Shown here: positions 1-12,001 of the stretch, piece after piece
Numbering within the stretch: the first letter of the stretch is position 1
Layout of the letters: each line of letters starts with the position of its first letter
From: Hemibagrus wyckioides
Lineage: Eukaryota > Chordata > Actinopteri > Siluriformes > Bagridae
DNA: 64,000 nucleotides
NCBI RefSeq assembly: GCF_019097595.1
Contig: NC_080720.1
Location: 15,465,852 to 15,529,851, forward strand
Reading direction: 5' to 3'
Notes under the pieces: generated by a model
Databases searched by the model: none
What the model was told of the DNA's origin: nothing
What the model saw: the letters and a program-made list of their open reading frames with translations, nothing else
Position numbers and translations under genes: made by a program

Positions 1-1590
1 CTTATAGGAATATGAAATTTCATATTAAGGCTTGTAATTTTGATCAGCCAGCAAGGTGTGACATACCCAACATAGCACAAATTTCACATTCAAAAGATTT
101 TATCTTTATGAAATGTAGTCCTTTCTCCAGCTTTGACAGATGGTACACAGGAGCAGATAGATTTTTTTCAGGTGATGAAAAATTCCTATTGGATATTTAT
201 GTTCTGGCAGGTCCTGAATATATCCATTAAAAGCAATAAAATGTTTTTTGAGGCAGTGGGAGACTCCTGGTGGCTCGTGAGGTTATTGCAGATGTGTGAT
301 GATTCGTGGTGCTGGATTCTTTCTATATAGTGTGATATTTTATGTGCTATTTTTTATTATTATTAACAGTATATTCTTCAGATTTGGTTATGTTACATGA
401 CATTTCAACTAAAATTGGATTTTTTATGGTCTTTCATTAGAGGCAGCACATCTGATTTAGTAGCTAACCTAAAGCAGTTTCCCAGGAAATAATGAAATTC
501 GCTTGATTCATGATCATTCAGGAGATTTGTGTCTAGGAGAAATATAACATGCCTGACACATATGAAGTCATGCAGTGTGGGACTGTACAGTATGTATATT
601 ATGGCAATAATAATATTATGGCACTTGCTCATATTTCTCTCTGAATGTTTCAGAACATTTTCATTTATCCAATTCTGGTCATGGCCTTTCTTATTTACTC
701 CGGCACAAAGTTAGCAAACACAAAACGTTTAAACTGCAGAATCATCAGACAGTATTTGAATTGTAATGAGCTTGTTCCCTTTGATTTCCCATTTATAAAT
801 TTGGCCAGTGTTTTAACCAGAGCTGCTTAAGAGCCCAATGATCTAGAATTGTCTAGAACCTTTCTGGCACTGCTAGGAAAAACTAAACACAATGGTGAGA
901 CATTTGTTAATGTTTTTATGACCACTAAACAATATTGAAATACAAAATTGTTCAGAAAAAGCCACATTTAACTTAGTATCTGAAACATAAACTACTTAGA
1001 GATGAAAATAGTTGTTTTGATGGCAACACATACACTACCAATACAGATACAATAACGTGATGGGGTTTAAGAATAAATACAATTTATTGTATTTAAAAAT
1101 AAATAAAAATTAAAAACTCAAAAATCTAAAATGACAGAAAATAATAGAATCTGGAATCAGGAATTACAGTGGGGAAAATCCTAGAGCTTGCATATGGAAG
1201 AACATTTTGGGGAACTCAACTCAACACAACCCATCCTTGTGACAGCACATATGATTGTATGCATTACAGTAGACATTCAAACAGAGAAAAACAAACAGCA
1301 TTAAATGTGTTGACATTTAGGAATCATATTATATGCTCAGATCCAAAGATAGTTTTTATAATAAAAGCACCAGTTCATGAAGGTGAGATTGTATACAGCT
1401 AGAAGGTGAAAAAGCAGAAAAAATCCAGTAATAGTATCAGTATCAATTAGGCAGGTCTATAGGGGGTAAGAACAACTCACAGTAGTAGTACAAGTGTAGA
1501 ATTTAGCACATACAGTTTCTCCTGTAAAATATTCTTCTTATATAAGCATGAAAAGCTTATACATGTCACAAAAGCATGAATAATTAAGGG
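1..1590. other. AT-rich intergenic sequence, no gene seen
   Basis: Only short open frames without recognisable domains. No RNA gene, splice-bounded exon or complete repeat is supported in this stretch. Confidence 0.6.

Positions 1591-1593
<3 letters not shown>

Positions 1594-1656
<63 letters not shown>
1594..1656. repeat. (TA)n microsatellite
   Basis: About 31 uninterrupted TA dinucleotides. Confidence 0.97.
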
Positions 1657-1658
<2 letters not shown>

Positions 1659-1777
1659 CATAGAATAGTTTTGCATACATATTCTGGGTTTGAAAAACTG
1701 TAGCAGACATTTTTATATTAAACTGCCTCTAAATAGAACAGATTGTAAAGGAGTCTTGTTTTCCTTTTTTCTCTTGC

Positions 1778-1905
1778 CAAGATGTGGGCCTCAGATTGCT
1801 CATTAGAGACCCACACCCAGATTTCTGTAAAGCTGCTGACAACGTCTGTTTAAAAAAAAAAAAGCTATACAAATAAAATCGAAGTGAACTGAATTCAATT
1901 TATTT
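1778..1905 (+). repeat. 3' end of an interspersed repeat with (TGAAT)n-like tail
   Basis: Contains the phrases ctcattagagacccac, gatttctgtaaagctgct and gctatacaaataaaat followed by a tgaactgaattcaattta tail. The same phrases appear at 28757-28960 and, inverted, at 2503-2575. This is a familiar fish non-LTR/SINE-type 3' end; the exact family is not determined. Confidence 0.7.
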
Positions 1906-2502
1906 TGCTCTGAGTGCCTACCTACAAATTGTCCTTGTCATGCACATTTATCAATGTCCTGTGTTAATCATGACAGTCTGTAATTCATGTAGCTATTGGA
2001 CATCTTCCAGATAATGTGACTAGCTCAGCTGCATCGTCGGCAGCTATTACAGACCTGAGCTTGGCACCAGACTCAGATGAAAAGGCAGCTGGGGATGATG
2101 TTTTCCCAACCTAATCAAAAAACTTAATCATCCTACAGATTCATTGCTGAGAAAAAAGATCATGCAGTTATTCAGCATAAGACCATGAAGGCAGGAACAA
2201 CATATAATACCATGGCTGACATAACTCGTTACATAGCTCGCTAGTTCAGCCATACTTTAAAAGTTTAAAGAGAAACAAAATGCACTCCAAGGAAAAGAAG
2301 AGCACATACAAAATTAAGCCAATGCTCACTAGTTCTGAATTGAAATAGTGTTTGTTCTATTCCACTAGAACCAGATTCACAACATGGTGACATTTCCCAA
2401 CTGTTTATTATCATCAAGGGAAAGTTTTATTTCAAATATATGGAGCAAACAATTGACTCAAAGCAAGACTTTGTAGCAGAATTTATATATACATACTATA
2501 TA

Positions 2503-2575
2503 ATTCAATTCAATTTTATTTGCATAACAATGGACATTGTCTCAAAGCTTTATAGAACATAAGAAATATAGTACA
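2503..2575 (-). repeat. Fragment of the same interspersed repeat, inverted
   Basis: Reads aattcaattcaattttattt then acaatggacattgtctcaaa, the reverse complement of the tail and body of the repeat at 1778-1905. Confidence 0.65.
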
Positions 2576-2884
2576 AAAAGTTCAAGAATAATATTAGACT
2601 CTAATGAGCAAGCCTGAGCCTGAAATATTACGTTATGTTACTTTTCTTTTAACATGTTTTGCACAATAACCAAGGCACTTAAACAAAATTCTTTAAGTTG
2701 TGGATTACACAGTAAGCAAAATAAGACAACAGTTACCACTGTAGCACAAAATAAGATGACAGCTAAAATTTTTGAGGGCTAAAATTGTCAATAATTATTT
2801 GGAAGGGTAGAGGCCCTTGCTTTAAATGACTTCAGAACATCTGCGGACACAAACACAGTTTTTCACACTGTTCAAGTGTGATCA

Positions 2885-3265
2885 TGTTTCACTCTTCTTC
2901 CAGTCTAGTGTAGTGGTTTATTAGTAATAACTTTGTTGCCAAAGATTTCCAATCAGGTGTAGCTCAGGACTCTGGGCTGGCTGTTTCATTGTTTTACTGT
3001 TCTTAGCTTCAAGGAACTGCTTTACCCATTTTGCAGTGTGACAGTGGGCATCATCTTACATGAAAATTGCAGGCTGATTGGGAGATGCTCACAGAGGAGG
3101 AACCACATGTTGCCAAAGGAGGTTCTAATAATAATTTGTATTCAAGAAGCCCACCTCTCTGCAGAAAACACCCCCCAAACCATCACACTTCCTCATCCAC
3201 CTTACACAAACTTCTTTATGCACTTTGGGTTCAGTCTTTCAGTCGTTCAGCTTGAAAGTCAGTGA
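2885..3265 (-). mobile_element. Decayed Tc1-like transposase remnant
   Basis: Phrases such as caaaccatcacacttcctca followed by ccaccttacacaaac, and cagtgggcatcatcttacat, match the complement of the catalytic region of Tc1-like transposases. No reading frame or terminal repeats survive. Confidence 0.5.
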
Positions 3266-3333
3266 AAACTGGAAGGTTTTCTTAACAGGAATGCTGCCAG
3301 TTAAATATGGTAATAATTAAGATAATAAATAAA

Positions 3334-3421
<88 letters not shown>

Positions 3422-3426
3422 GTCTA

Positions 3427-3493
<67 letters not shown>

Positions 3494-3497
3494 ATCA
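3334..3497. repeat. Compound (CTAT)n(CTGT)n tetranucleotide microsatellite
   Basis: About 22 ATCT repeats pass into about 18 GTCT repeats with occasional ATCT units, a classic transition-derived compound array. It produces a spurious Tyr-Leu-Ser-Ile repeat when translated. Confidence 0.97.
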
Positions 3498-3599
3498 ATC
3501 TAAAGGTTGTAAAACCATAATCACAGACCAAAAACAATCAAGATTTTGAAGGACTATCTTATTAAAAATTTGAATTTGGAAATTATACATAATTTCATA

Positions 3600-3800
3600 T
3601 CTTCTCCTCCTGTGCATGTGAGTTTCCTCTGAATTCTCCTGTTTTTCTCCCACCTCCCCAAAACACACAGTGAGTTGAATTTGCTAGTCTAATTTTTTTC
3701 CTAGGTCCTATCCAGTGTGCATTCCCATCTTGTGCATGTAGTGTTCTTGTGATGGGCTCTGGATGCATAGTGACCTGGATAAAGTAAATTAATGAATTCT
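3600..3800 (+). repeat. Degenerate SINE-like repeat
   Basis: The order gtttcctctgaattctcctg, ctcccacctccccaaaacac, tatccagtgtgcattcccat, gatgggctctggatgca and gacctggataaagt follows the body of a widespread fish SINE-like repeat also seen at 23368-23662. The head is missing. Confidence 0.65.
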
Positions 3801-3856
3801 TTCATTAATTAAGCCTATGATCATGGTAAGATATAAAGAAAGTTACATTTTAAGGA

Positions 3857-3861
<5 letters not shown>

Positions 3862-3887
<26 letters not shown>

Positions 3888-3909
3888 GTTGTTGTTGTTG
3901 TTGTTGTTT
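3862..3909. repeat. (ATT)n(GTT)n trinucleotide tract
   Basis: About nine ATT units followed by seven GTT units, 250 bp upstream of the pxmp4 promoter. Confidence 0.9.
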
Positions 3910-4059
3910 AATTTTTATTACTATTGTTTAATTTTTTTTAATTGATTTTCTGTTAAAATGTGATTATCTTCTCTTTACAGACTTTTCATCAATTTAGGCT
4001 TTTTATTTCTTAAATCTCTTTTTTCTTAAATATTATTATTACTCTGGATCACAAGCGAT

Positions 4060-4192
4060 GTTCGTCCATTTCTGGTTTCACTCACTGTTGCATAAATGCG
4101 GAACCTTTTTACCAACTTATGTTTCTGGTGGACTCGCCCGCGCTGTGCTCGTGTGACTTTGTTACCGCATTAACCATCCCCAACACTCAGCT
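4060..4192 (+). promoter_or_regulatory. pxmp4: Probable pxmp4 promoter and 5' UTR
   Basis: The 130 bases before the pxmp4 ATG are richer in G+C and CpG than the surrounding AT-rich sequence (for example gactcgcccgcgctgtgctc near 4132). No clear TATA box is seen, which suits a housekeeping-type promoter. The transcription start is not determined. Confidence 0.45.
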
Positions 4193-7100
4193 ATGGCAGG
4201 GTCTGATGTGTTGAAAACTCTGCTTTATACAATAAACACTTTACTCCAGCAGGAAAAATACAAAGCCGTCCTTGCTGTGCTTAAAGGATTCAGGAATGGC
4301 GCCGTGTGAGTGGTTTTTGTTCCTTAAAAGAGTTTGGTTGTAAATATTTTGCTTTGTTATTTTCTTATATTTACGTTATCAGAGCTTTCGTGATTTTTAA
4401 CAGCTTTATAAATTGTTTGCGACAATCTCAGACAAATTGCAATGTCTGTTGATTTAAAAAAGCACTGGATTTTTCTGGTAACTTGTACAACCTTCGTGCT
4501 AATTTACTGAATAGGGCACAGGTCAGAGTAACCAGCTCATTCATTACAGGTTGAAGTGAGAGACAGTGCGCATGCGCGTGTCAGTATGTTATCACTGTGT
4601 ACATCACACACAGTACGCTACTGCTGTAATACACATCACACACTGAGTACACTACTGCTGTAATACACATCACACACTGAGTACACTACTGCTGTAATAC
4701 ACATCACACACTGAGTACAGTACTGCTGTAATACACATCACACACTGAGTACAGTACTGCTGTAATACACATCACACACTGAGTACACTACTGCTGTAAT
4801 ACACATCACACACTGAGTACAGTACTGCTGTAATACACATCACACACTGAGTACGCTACTGCTGTAATACACATCACACACTGAGTACGCTACTGCTGTA
4901 ATACACATCACACACTGAGTACGCTACTGCTGTAATACACATCACACACTGAGTACACTACTGCTGTAATACACATCACACACTGAGTACGCTACTGCTG
5001 TAATACACATCACACACTGAGTACGCTACTGCTGTAATACACATCACACACTGAGTACGCTACTGCTGTAATACACATCACACACTGAGTACAGTACTGC
5101 TGTAATACACATCACACACTGAGTACGCTACTGCTGTAATACACATCACACACTGAGTACGCTACTGCTGTAATACACATCACACACTGAGTACACTACT
5201 GCTGTAATACACATCACACACTGAGTACACTACTGCTGTAATACACATCACACACTGAGTACAGTACTGCTGTAATACACATCACACACTGAGTACAGTA
5301 CTGCTGTAATACACATCACACACTGAGTACGCTACTGCTGTAATACACATCACACACTGAGTACGCTACTGCTGTAATACACATCACACACTGAGTACGC
5401 TACTGCTGTAATACACATCACACACTGAGTACGCTACTGCTGTAATACACATCACACACTGAGTACGCTACTGCTGTAATACACATCACACACTGAGTAC
5501 GCTACTGCTGTAATACACATCACACACTGAGTACGCTACTGCTGTAATACACATCACACACTGAGTACGCTACTGCTGTAATACACATCACACACTGAGT
5601 ACGCTACTGCTGTAATACACATCACACACCGAGTACGCTACTGCTGTAATACACATCACACACCGAGTACGCTACTGCTGTAATACACATCACACACCGA
5701 GTACGCTACTGCTGTAATACACATCACACACCGAGTACGCTACTGCTGTAATACACATCACACACTGAGTACAGTACTGCTGTAATACACATCACACACC
5801 GAGTACGCTACTGCTGTAATACACATCACACACTGAGTACGCTACTGCTGTAATACACATCACACACCGAGTATGCTACTGCTGTAATACACATCACACA
5901 CTGAGTATGCTACTGCTCCTTATAGTTGGCCACTTTAAATTCACCCTATTATGGACCACAATGGAAATTCGAAGTTTCTTCACCTCCTCCTCCTCCTTCT
6001 TCTTCATCATCTTCGTCGTCTTCTTCTCCTACTTCTTCTTAACGATTTATGCTATTTTGGTATTATAATGCAAGCTGTATTAAATTTTTGTAAAATGCAG
6101 TTAATGGTGATTATTTGATAAACTGCACAATAGGGTTGGACGATAGCACTGATTTTCCTTTCGATCCAGTGATGATAATGGCCAGTCTGTTATTCTGATA
6201 CCAATGAAAATTATTCGTCTGCTCTCAGTGGGGTTTAATATAAGTGTTTCATAAACTTTTTCTATCTGGCAGCTATTTACTTATACCAGCACATGGCTCT
6301 GTTCAAAATAGCATACTAATATGTTGAGAGGTTTTTACAAAAAAAAAAAAAAGAGGAGTACTATATTATTTTAAATCTAGTCTTAATAATGCTCTGATTG
6401 CCATTAATCTTATTACAGGTACGGTGCTAAGATCCGCGCTCCACATGCACTGGTGATGACGTTTCTTTTCAGAAGTGGCAGGTAAAGCAGACTACTATAG
6501 ATATCTGAGACTATAGATATATAGACTACTATGGATATTTACCTACTACTATAGATAAATTAGCCTCTTGAATAAAAATGCTTTGCAGTTATCTTTTTTT
6601 GCAGAGCTTGTAATTTTCTTGTGTGGAATAGGTAAAACCGATACCTTTGTTCATCCAGAACTATCACTTTTGTGTACGTGTGTGTTCTGTCTTTGCATTC
6701 TAGCCTCCAGTCCAAGCTGAAAGCTATAGCCCAGGCCACATATACACACTCAAGGAACCTAGCCTACTTCGTATTTTCATATAAAGGATTGTTGGCACTT
6801 CAGAAGTGCATTCAGGGAAAGAGTCTTCAGTCTCACTCATTCTTGGCTGCTTGTCTTGGAGGTTGGCTGGTATTCGGGGACAATAACAATATAAACAGCC
6901 AGGTAAGTTACCCACTTTGCATATCAATAGATCTGCACATTTGATGTGAAAAGAATATAAATGTTAGTTTAATGCAGTAGTTCATTTCCTTGACTGATTT
7001 GTATATAGGTTCTTTGTACAGTATGGTCTCTTAAAATATATCTAACACAGTGCTACTCTTATCTTCTGTTCCCTAGATAAACATGTACTTGCTATCTAGA

Positions 7101-7334
7101 ATTCTGTTTGCCTTATGTCGCCTGTCTGTGGAAAAGGGCTACATCCCGAAGCCCAAAAGAGACCCTTTCCCACTGTTTGCCACGTTGGTGTGGGGCATCG
7201 TACTCTGGCTATTTGAGTACCATCCTCACACACTGCAGCCGTCACTCCAATCCTCCATGACCTACCTCTACCACGACAGCAACACATGGCACGACCTCTC
7301 TGATTTTCTTATATACAACAAACCACGGATTTAA
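4193..7334 (+). CDS. pxmp4: Peroxisomal membrane protein 4 (PXMP4/PMP24), complete, 4 exons
   Basis: Coding exons read as 4193-4305, 6419-6481, 6704-6902 and 7077-7334 (113, 63, 199 and 258 nt), which join in frame to 633 nt, 210 residues plus TAA. All introns are GT-AG (donors gtgagt, gtaaag, gtaagt). Recognisable stretches are LKGFRNGAVYGAKIRAPHAL across the first junction, QATYTHSRNLAYFVF in exon 3, NNNINSQ at its end, and GYIPKPKRDPFPL, LWLFEYH and LQPSLQSSMTYLY in exon 4. These match the PXMP4 family, a small integral peroxisomal membrane protein related to the Tim17/22 group whose molecular role is poorly defined. The length is close to the human protein (about 212). The start is the first ATG before the conserved N-terminal helix. 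Intron 1 contains the 34-bp minisatellite. The next gene, a transglutaminase, lies about 4.7 kb downstream on the same strand. Confidence 0.95.
4593..5920. repeat. 34-bp minisatellite, 39 tandem copies, in pxmp4 intron 1
   Basis: A head-to-tail array with unit taatacacatcacacactg followed by agtacgctactgctg. I counted 39 units; the GTAC/GTAT core of the first unit starts at 4613 and of the last at 5905, exactly 38 x 34 bases apart, so there is no net indel across the array. Units differ mainly at a dinucleotide after GTAC (gc, ac or ag; two final units read gtatgc) and at CTGAG versus CCGAG. The order ac-ac-ag-ag occurs twice (units 2-5 and 18-21), and a run of nine gc units lies in the right half. 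Confidence 0.97.
5985..6042. repeat. Imperfect CCT/CTT trinucleotide tract
   Basis: A polypyrimidine stretch of cctcctcctcctcc passing into cttcttctt and cgtcgtc variants, still within pxmp4 intron 1. The rest of the intron, to 6418, shows no other element I recognise. Confidence 0.8.
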
Positions 7335-7875
7335 GCTTGTTGAATATAGTTCTCTGGTAAACTACAACTAGTAATGGTCAGAAAACTGTAAACAGTGACT
7401 ATTCAAATTTTTAGTGAATATATGATAACCTTTGATTTTGTACTTTTTGCACATTTGTAAGTTGGTGTTTAAAAAGAGATTATTTCATTATTGGGGAAAA
7501 GTGAATAACAAAATGCAATTTGAACACTTGACTGTTAATTTTCATTATTAACTGAATGAGTTTTAAATCAATCAATCTGTAGCTAGTGACCATTTTACTG
7601 CTCTTTGGTGTAGGGGAATGTTGAAGGTCCTGTTTGAACTTTGCAGCAGTGACTGCAAACAAACCTATCGGTCAGGCCATCACACCGTTGAATTAGTCAT
7701 GCATCTTTGTTTTTAGTTTAGGACTTTTATGGGTGTCAAAATATTAACTGAGGTCAGTCCCCACTGTAGCAGCTCAGCAAAGTTTAATAATTTATGGTGA
7801 AAAATACTCAGACATTTTCATTTTTTTCTAAAAAGGTACTGATATGCAGCAAATTATGACATTTAAAATGCAACC

Positions 7876-7881
7876 AATAAA
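7876..7881 (+). terminator. pxmp4: Candidate poly(A) signal for pxmp4
   Basis: A canonical AATAAA lies about 540 nt after the pxmp4 stop codon. It implies a 3' UTR of roughly 0.55-0.6 kb. It is the only reason for the call; no transcript evidence is available here. Confidence 0.4.
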
Positions 7882-8730
7882 GATTAGTTAATTACTTTTA
7901 ATAAGATGGATCAATTTTAAATGGTTGTATTGACCACATTTGAGTAGCACCAAGGTTGAGGATACGAGGCTTCTATTTTGAACTTGAAGTAGAGAACATA
8001 TTTCTCATATACATATATTACATCCAGTTGTCTTTTAATGTTCTGTTTTTGTTATCTTTGTTTTTTTGTTTTGTTTTGCATTTTTTTTCAACAAACTGTC
8101 CTAACTCACTAATCAAGACAGAGAGATGACTTAAATAATAAAAAATGTGAATGCTTTCCTTTTATGATCTTTTTTATTTTACTGACTTTAGCAACCACTT
8201 CACCCCCACTACCATCAATTCATTGGTCATTTCTGCTAGTTGAAGACTTATAGTCTTTAGTTACTGTTATATCCAATTAACATTCTATACCAAACTATAT
8301 ACCTGATGCATATTTTACAGGACTACTCCAAATACTTTGTGCTTGGCAAAAGCTGACACTTATTTAAAAACTATTAAGGCCATGATCTCTGATTATCACT
8401 TATCGTAAGAGGGTTATGTGCTTGTCAAAAGTGCAACACTAATCATTTATTATCTTTTCATGTCCAAACAACTCATTAGATCTATCTTGAAAGATATACA
8501 CAAGCACAGTAACATGCAAAAGCAACTCCAAAAAGAGTAGCAGGTACAATATAATATTTGTTCATGTCACACTCTTCATTAGATTTGCCACTAGAGGTCA
8601 CTGGAGTCTTTGGAAACCGTACTTCTTACCATCAAATTGCTGATGCCAGATCAGTTTATTAATGTATTTCCTGTTGGAACAAGCAAAGAACGATCATCAA
8701 TACGGCTTGCACATCTATATATCATAATAT
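7882..8730. other. Intergenic sequence after pxmp4
   Basis: AT-rich DNA with T-rich runs around 8050-8090. No exon, RNA gene or element that I can support. Confidence 0.5.
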
Positions 8731-8754
8731 ATAACCCTAAATGGCCCTATTCCA

Positions 8755-9335
8755 GAACCATGGGCACTGACACCAATTTGGTCCCGTTTTAATAACCTCT
8801 GATCTTCTGGGAAGACTTTCCACTAGAGTTTGGAGCATGGCTGTGGGGATGATTTGCTCATTCAGCCACCAGAGCATTAATTAATGAGGTCAGACTTGGA
8901 TGTCAACCGAGGAGGCCTAGGTCACAGTCAGCATTATAATCAATCTGAATGGTGTTCAGTGGGTTTGAGGTCAGGACAGTTATGGAAAGTTCTTCCTCAT
9001 CAAATTTGGCAAACCATGTCTTCATGGGCCTTGTTTTGTGCCCAGAGACATTGTCATGATGAAACATGCTTGGGCCTCTTGGTTCCTGTGAATGGGGAAT
9101 CTTAATTCTACAGAATGCATAGACATTCTGGACAATTCTGACAGCAGTTATGGGGATGGCCTACATATGGGGGTCATGGTCACAAGGTTCACATACTTCT
9201 GGAAAAAATGCACTTTAAATCTATTGTGAAGATTGTGTGGTGTCAAAACTTTCAAACATTGTGTAACAATCTTGGCATTGGCAATTTTGACCTTTATCTT
9301 TGGACTTGTACCATAGGCGTAGTAGTCATTCAGTA
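8755..9335 (-). mobile_element. Decayed Tc1-like element
   Basis: Phrases gggaagactttccactagag, cagtgggtttgaggtcagga, aaaccatgtcttcatgggcc and attctggacaattctgac keep the order of the complement of a Tc1-like transposase (compare 29320-29660 in the intact copy). Many indels; the right end and terminal repeats are not visible. Confidence 0.75.
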
Positions 9336-10262
9336 ACATTCAGTGAGTAAGAGTGAAAAGGTCAAGTATCTAGAAGTGAGACAACTAGAGAACAGGACTC
9401 AGGTGTGCCACGTGACTCACAACTCCCGTAGTCTGTACATAAACAGCCCTCTCTAAGTGCACACCCGAGGTGTCACTTTTTAAAAGATTCAGATTTAAAA
9501 ATCTACGCCCACATTGCCTAAAAACTCTGCTAGTAAACATCCATGTAAAGCTTAGCTAGAGGTGGATTTGGGGCTTGAAATATTTCTGCCAGCTCCAAAT
9601 ACTTATTTAGATAGCTACAGCACAGATGATTATATGTTTGTCAAATAAGCACTTTCCTTACTTTTTATGTACCATCAATTAAAATCATGCATTTTTCCGC
9701 TCAATATCTGCTATAGCAAGATAAAATGTAATTATGTAATATTATAATTAGAAGTTAGCAGGTATAAGATATATTTTGATATATTATTCCTGTATATTCC
9801 TATTCTCGTTCATTACTGTTTCAATATCTGTTATTTCTATATCATTTATTGTTAAATACTGTTATTTCTATATCAATTTTTGGTGAATACAAATTGTTTT
9901 AATGAACCGTTTTCATCAGATTCTATTGTTATACTATTGTGTTGTTGTTCTATTGTTTATTAGATTCTATTGTTTTTTTTCTCTCCATATTTTAAAATTT
10001 GGTCTGTGGTGTGTTATTCCTTACTTCTTTTTTAAACACTTTATATTGAACACAAAATCCACATAGACCTACACAAATTCATTTACTCAACACATTCACA
10101 AAAATATTATATTTAAACCTATACAGAAAATAGAGACAACGGCTGTTCAATAAAATAAATTTAAAGTAGAATTGTATGTATGTCATCTTTCTGATATTAC
10201 TGTAATTATTTTAAATGTTTTAATTTTTTTTAACTGTTTGCAATGAACTGGAATTTAGGATT

Positions 10263-10263
10263 C

Positions 10264-10322
<59 letters not shown>
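10263..10322. repeat. (TA)n microsatellite
   Basis: About 27 TA dinucleotides. The flanks 9340-10262 are AT-rich with no feature I can name. Confidence 0.95.
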
Positions 10323-10325
<3 letters not shown>

Positions 10326-10512
10326 ATATAAATATATGAGCAGAACATATTCAAATGCATATGTGAATAGATATTTGCCAAATTTGTGGCCCATTTCACC
10401 TAACCTTTACAGCTACATTAAACTACTAATTTACTAGAGCTTTGAATAGACTGAATTCACTGAATAGAAATGATTAAATGAGATTACTGTAGATTTTTGG
10501 AAAACCACCCCT

Positions 10513-10700
10513 TCCTCTTCTGGATATAAATGGAGAGTGTGAACAATATCACGTTCCTTGGAGTTTACATGACAAAAGATTTCACATGGTCCTTCACCGC
10601 CCACCTGGTGAAGAAAGCACAACAAAGGCTGTTCTTGCTACGAAACCTTAAACAGGCTAGACTTCCTACACAACTAAACAGTATGGTATGCTGGATTTAC
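10513..10700 (+). mobile_element. LINE reverse-transcriptase fragment (L2/CR1-like)
   Basis: One frame reads NNITFLGVYMTKDFTWSF then HLVKKAQQRLFLLRNLKQA, the conserved stretch after the reverse-transcriptase palm in fish L2/CR1-type LINEs. The remainder of the element is absent. The following 10700-11940 bases hold no recognised gene. Confidence 0.8.
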
Positions 10701-11943
10701 TGAGAAAAAACACAAAGAGCAAAGACTTGTGCTGGGGAGTTGAAACAGCATTGCTGTCTATCTTTGATATATATGTAAAATAATATAAATGTATATTTTA
10801 TTATATTGGTTGTTTTTGAAGTTCAGTGTTTTGATATTTACAAATGACAAACATCAGCGAAGGACACCTTAATTTATTCTGCACATAAATTAAGGTATAT
10901 TTGTTAAAGTTTTTGCTTTTAAAATAATCATTGTATGAGTTTTATTGTTAACAAATTGATCAGAAGCTGATAAGCCTAACTGGTACTCTTTCTACATGAA
11001 ATATTACAGAATTTCATTCATTGTTAAAGCTATGTTTAGAGAAAATGCACACGTCTTGGCAACTTCTCAGTTAAATGTGTTGATTTTTTTCCAAAACAAA
11101 ACGTCTATATCTTACTAGTCTTAAAGTTGAATTAATGGATGAAGAGACAGATGTCCTTTCAGGGAAGACAAGGTTTAAAATTGTGTTACCTTTGTTAACT
11201 GTGTGTATTAGACCCAATTTGTCTACAACAGAGCTGACAGATTTTCTGTTTAAAAAATTAATATATGAACAAAACAAAAAAAATTTATAACTAGTTTTAA
11301 GTATATAACTCAATCATAAGTCACACCAGTGGAAACCAGGAACGTCATGTCAATCACACCTGAGCCAGTACCAGTGAAACTTAGACAAGCCAAGAGTCTA
11401 AAACCTCACCCATTGTTGGTTGACAGCTTCTTTTAGACTTTTATGTGATGAACACTTTTCTGTTCATGTTTGGGGCATGTTAGCTAAGACTGTGCTTAGC
11501 TGTGTAAGTGAAGCCATGTGTGAATGACAGGTATTTAAAAAAAACAGTACATTTACATTACTGAATTAAACACTAATTAACAATTAAACATTACATTAAA
11601 CACTAAAATTACTACATTACTACATTACACTAAAAACACTACATTCAGAACAGGAAAAAAAATAAGAACACTTTCCACTCACATATTCAATTAGTCATAT
11701 AAACCATATTTTTATGTACACATATTTTAGTAGATAAAATCTCCTAAACGATTTTTGTTAAATGCAAGGCACTATGATTATGACCCAACACAATCTTTCT
11801 GTACTATCTGCTATCTGGAAGATAGTTGCATCAAGATATTTGCAATGTGTGACTTCAGCATTTGGGAGGGTTTCACTGCATGTCTGTAGTTACACAAGAA
11901 ATTCTTTGGAGATTTTTGCCAAGGAGTGGCATGATGCTGATGA

Positions 11944-11950
11944 TATAAAG
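11944..11950 (+). promoter_or_regulatory. TATA box of the transglutaminase gene
   Basis: TATAAAG about 58 bases before the start codon, giving an expected transcription start near 11970-11980 and a 5' UTR of about 25-30 nt. The first coding exon holds only ATG GAA G, and the cut is in a strong donor (gtaagc). Confidence 0.6.
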
Positions 11951-12001
11951 GACTGGTGCGTTTACGGCTGGCAGCTTAAACAGCGAACACGGCACTGAAC
12001 A

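Noticed and set aside
4593..5920. A CRISPR-like array
   Set aside because: The 34-bp units are contiguous with no unique spacers; it is a minisatellite in a eukaryotic intron.
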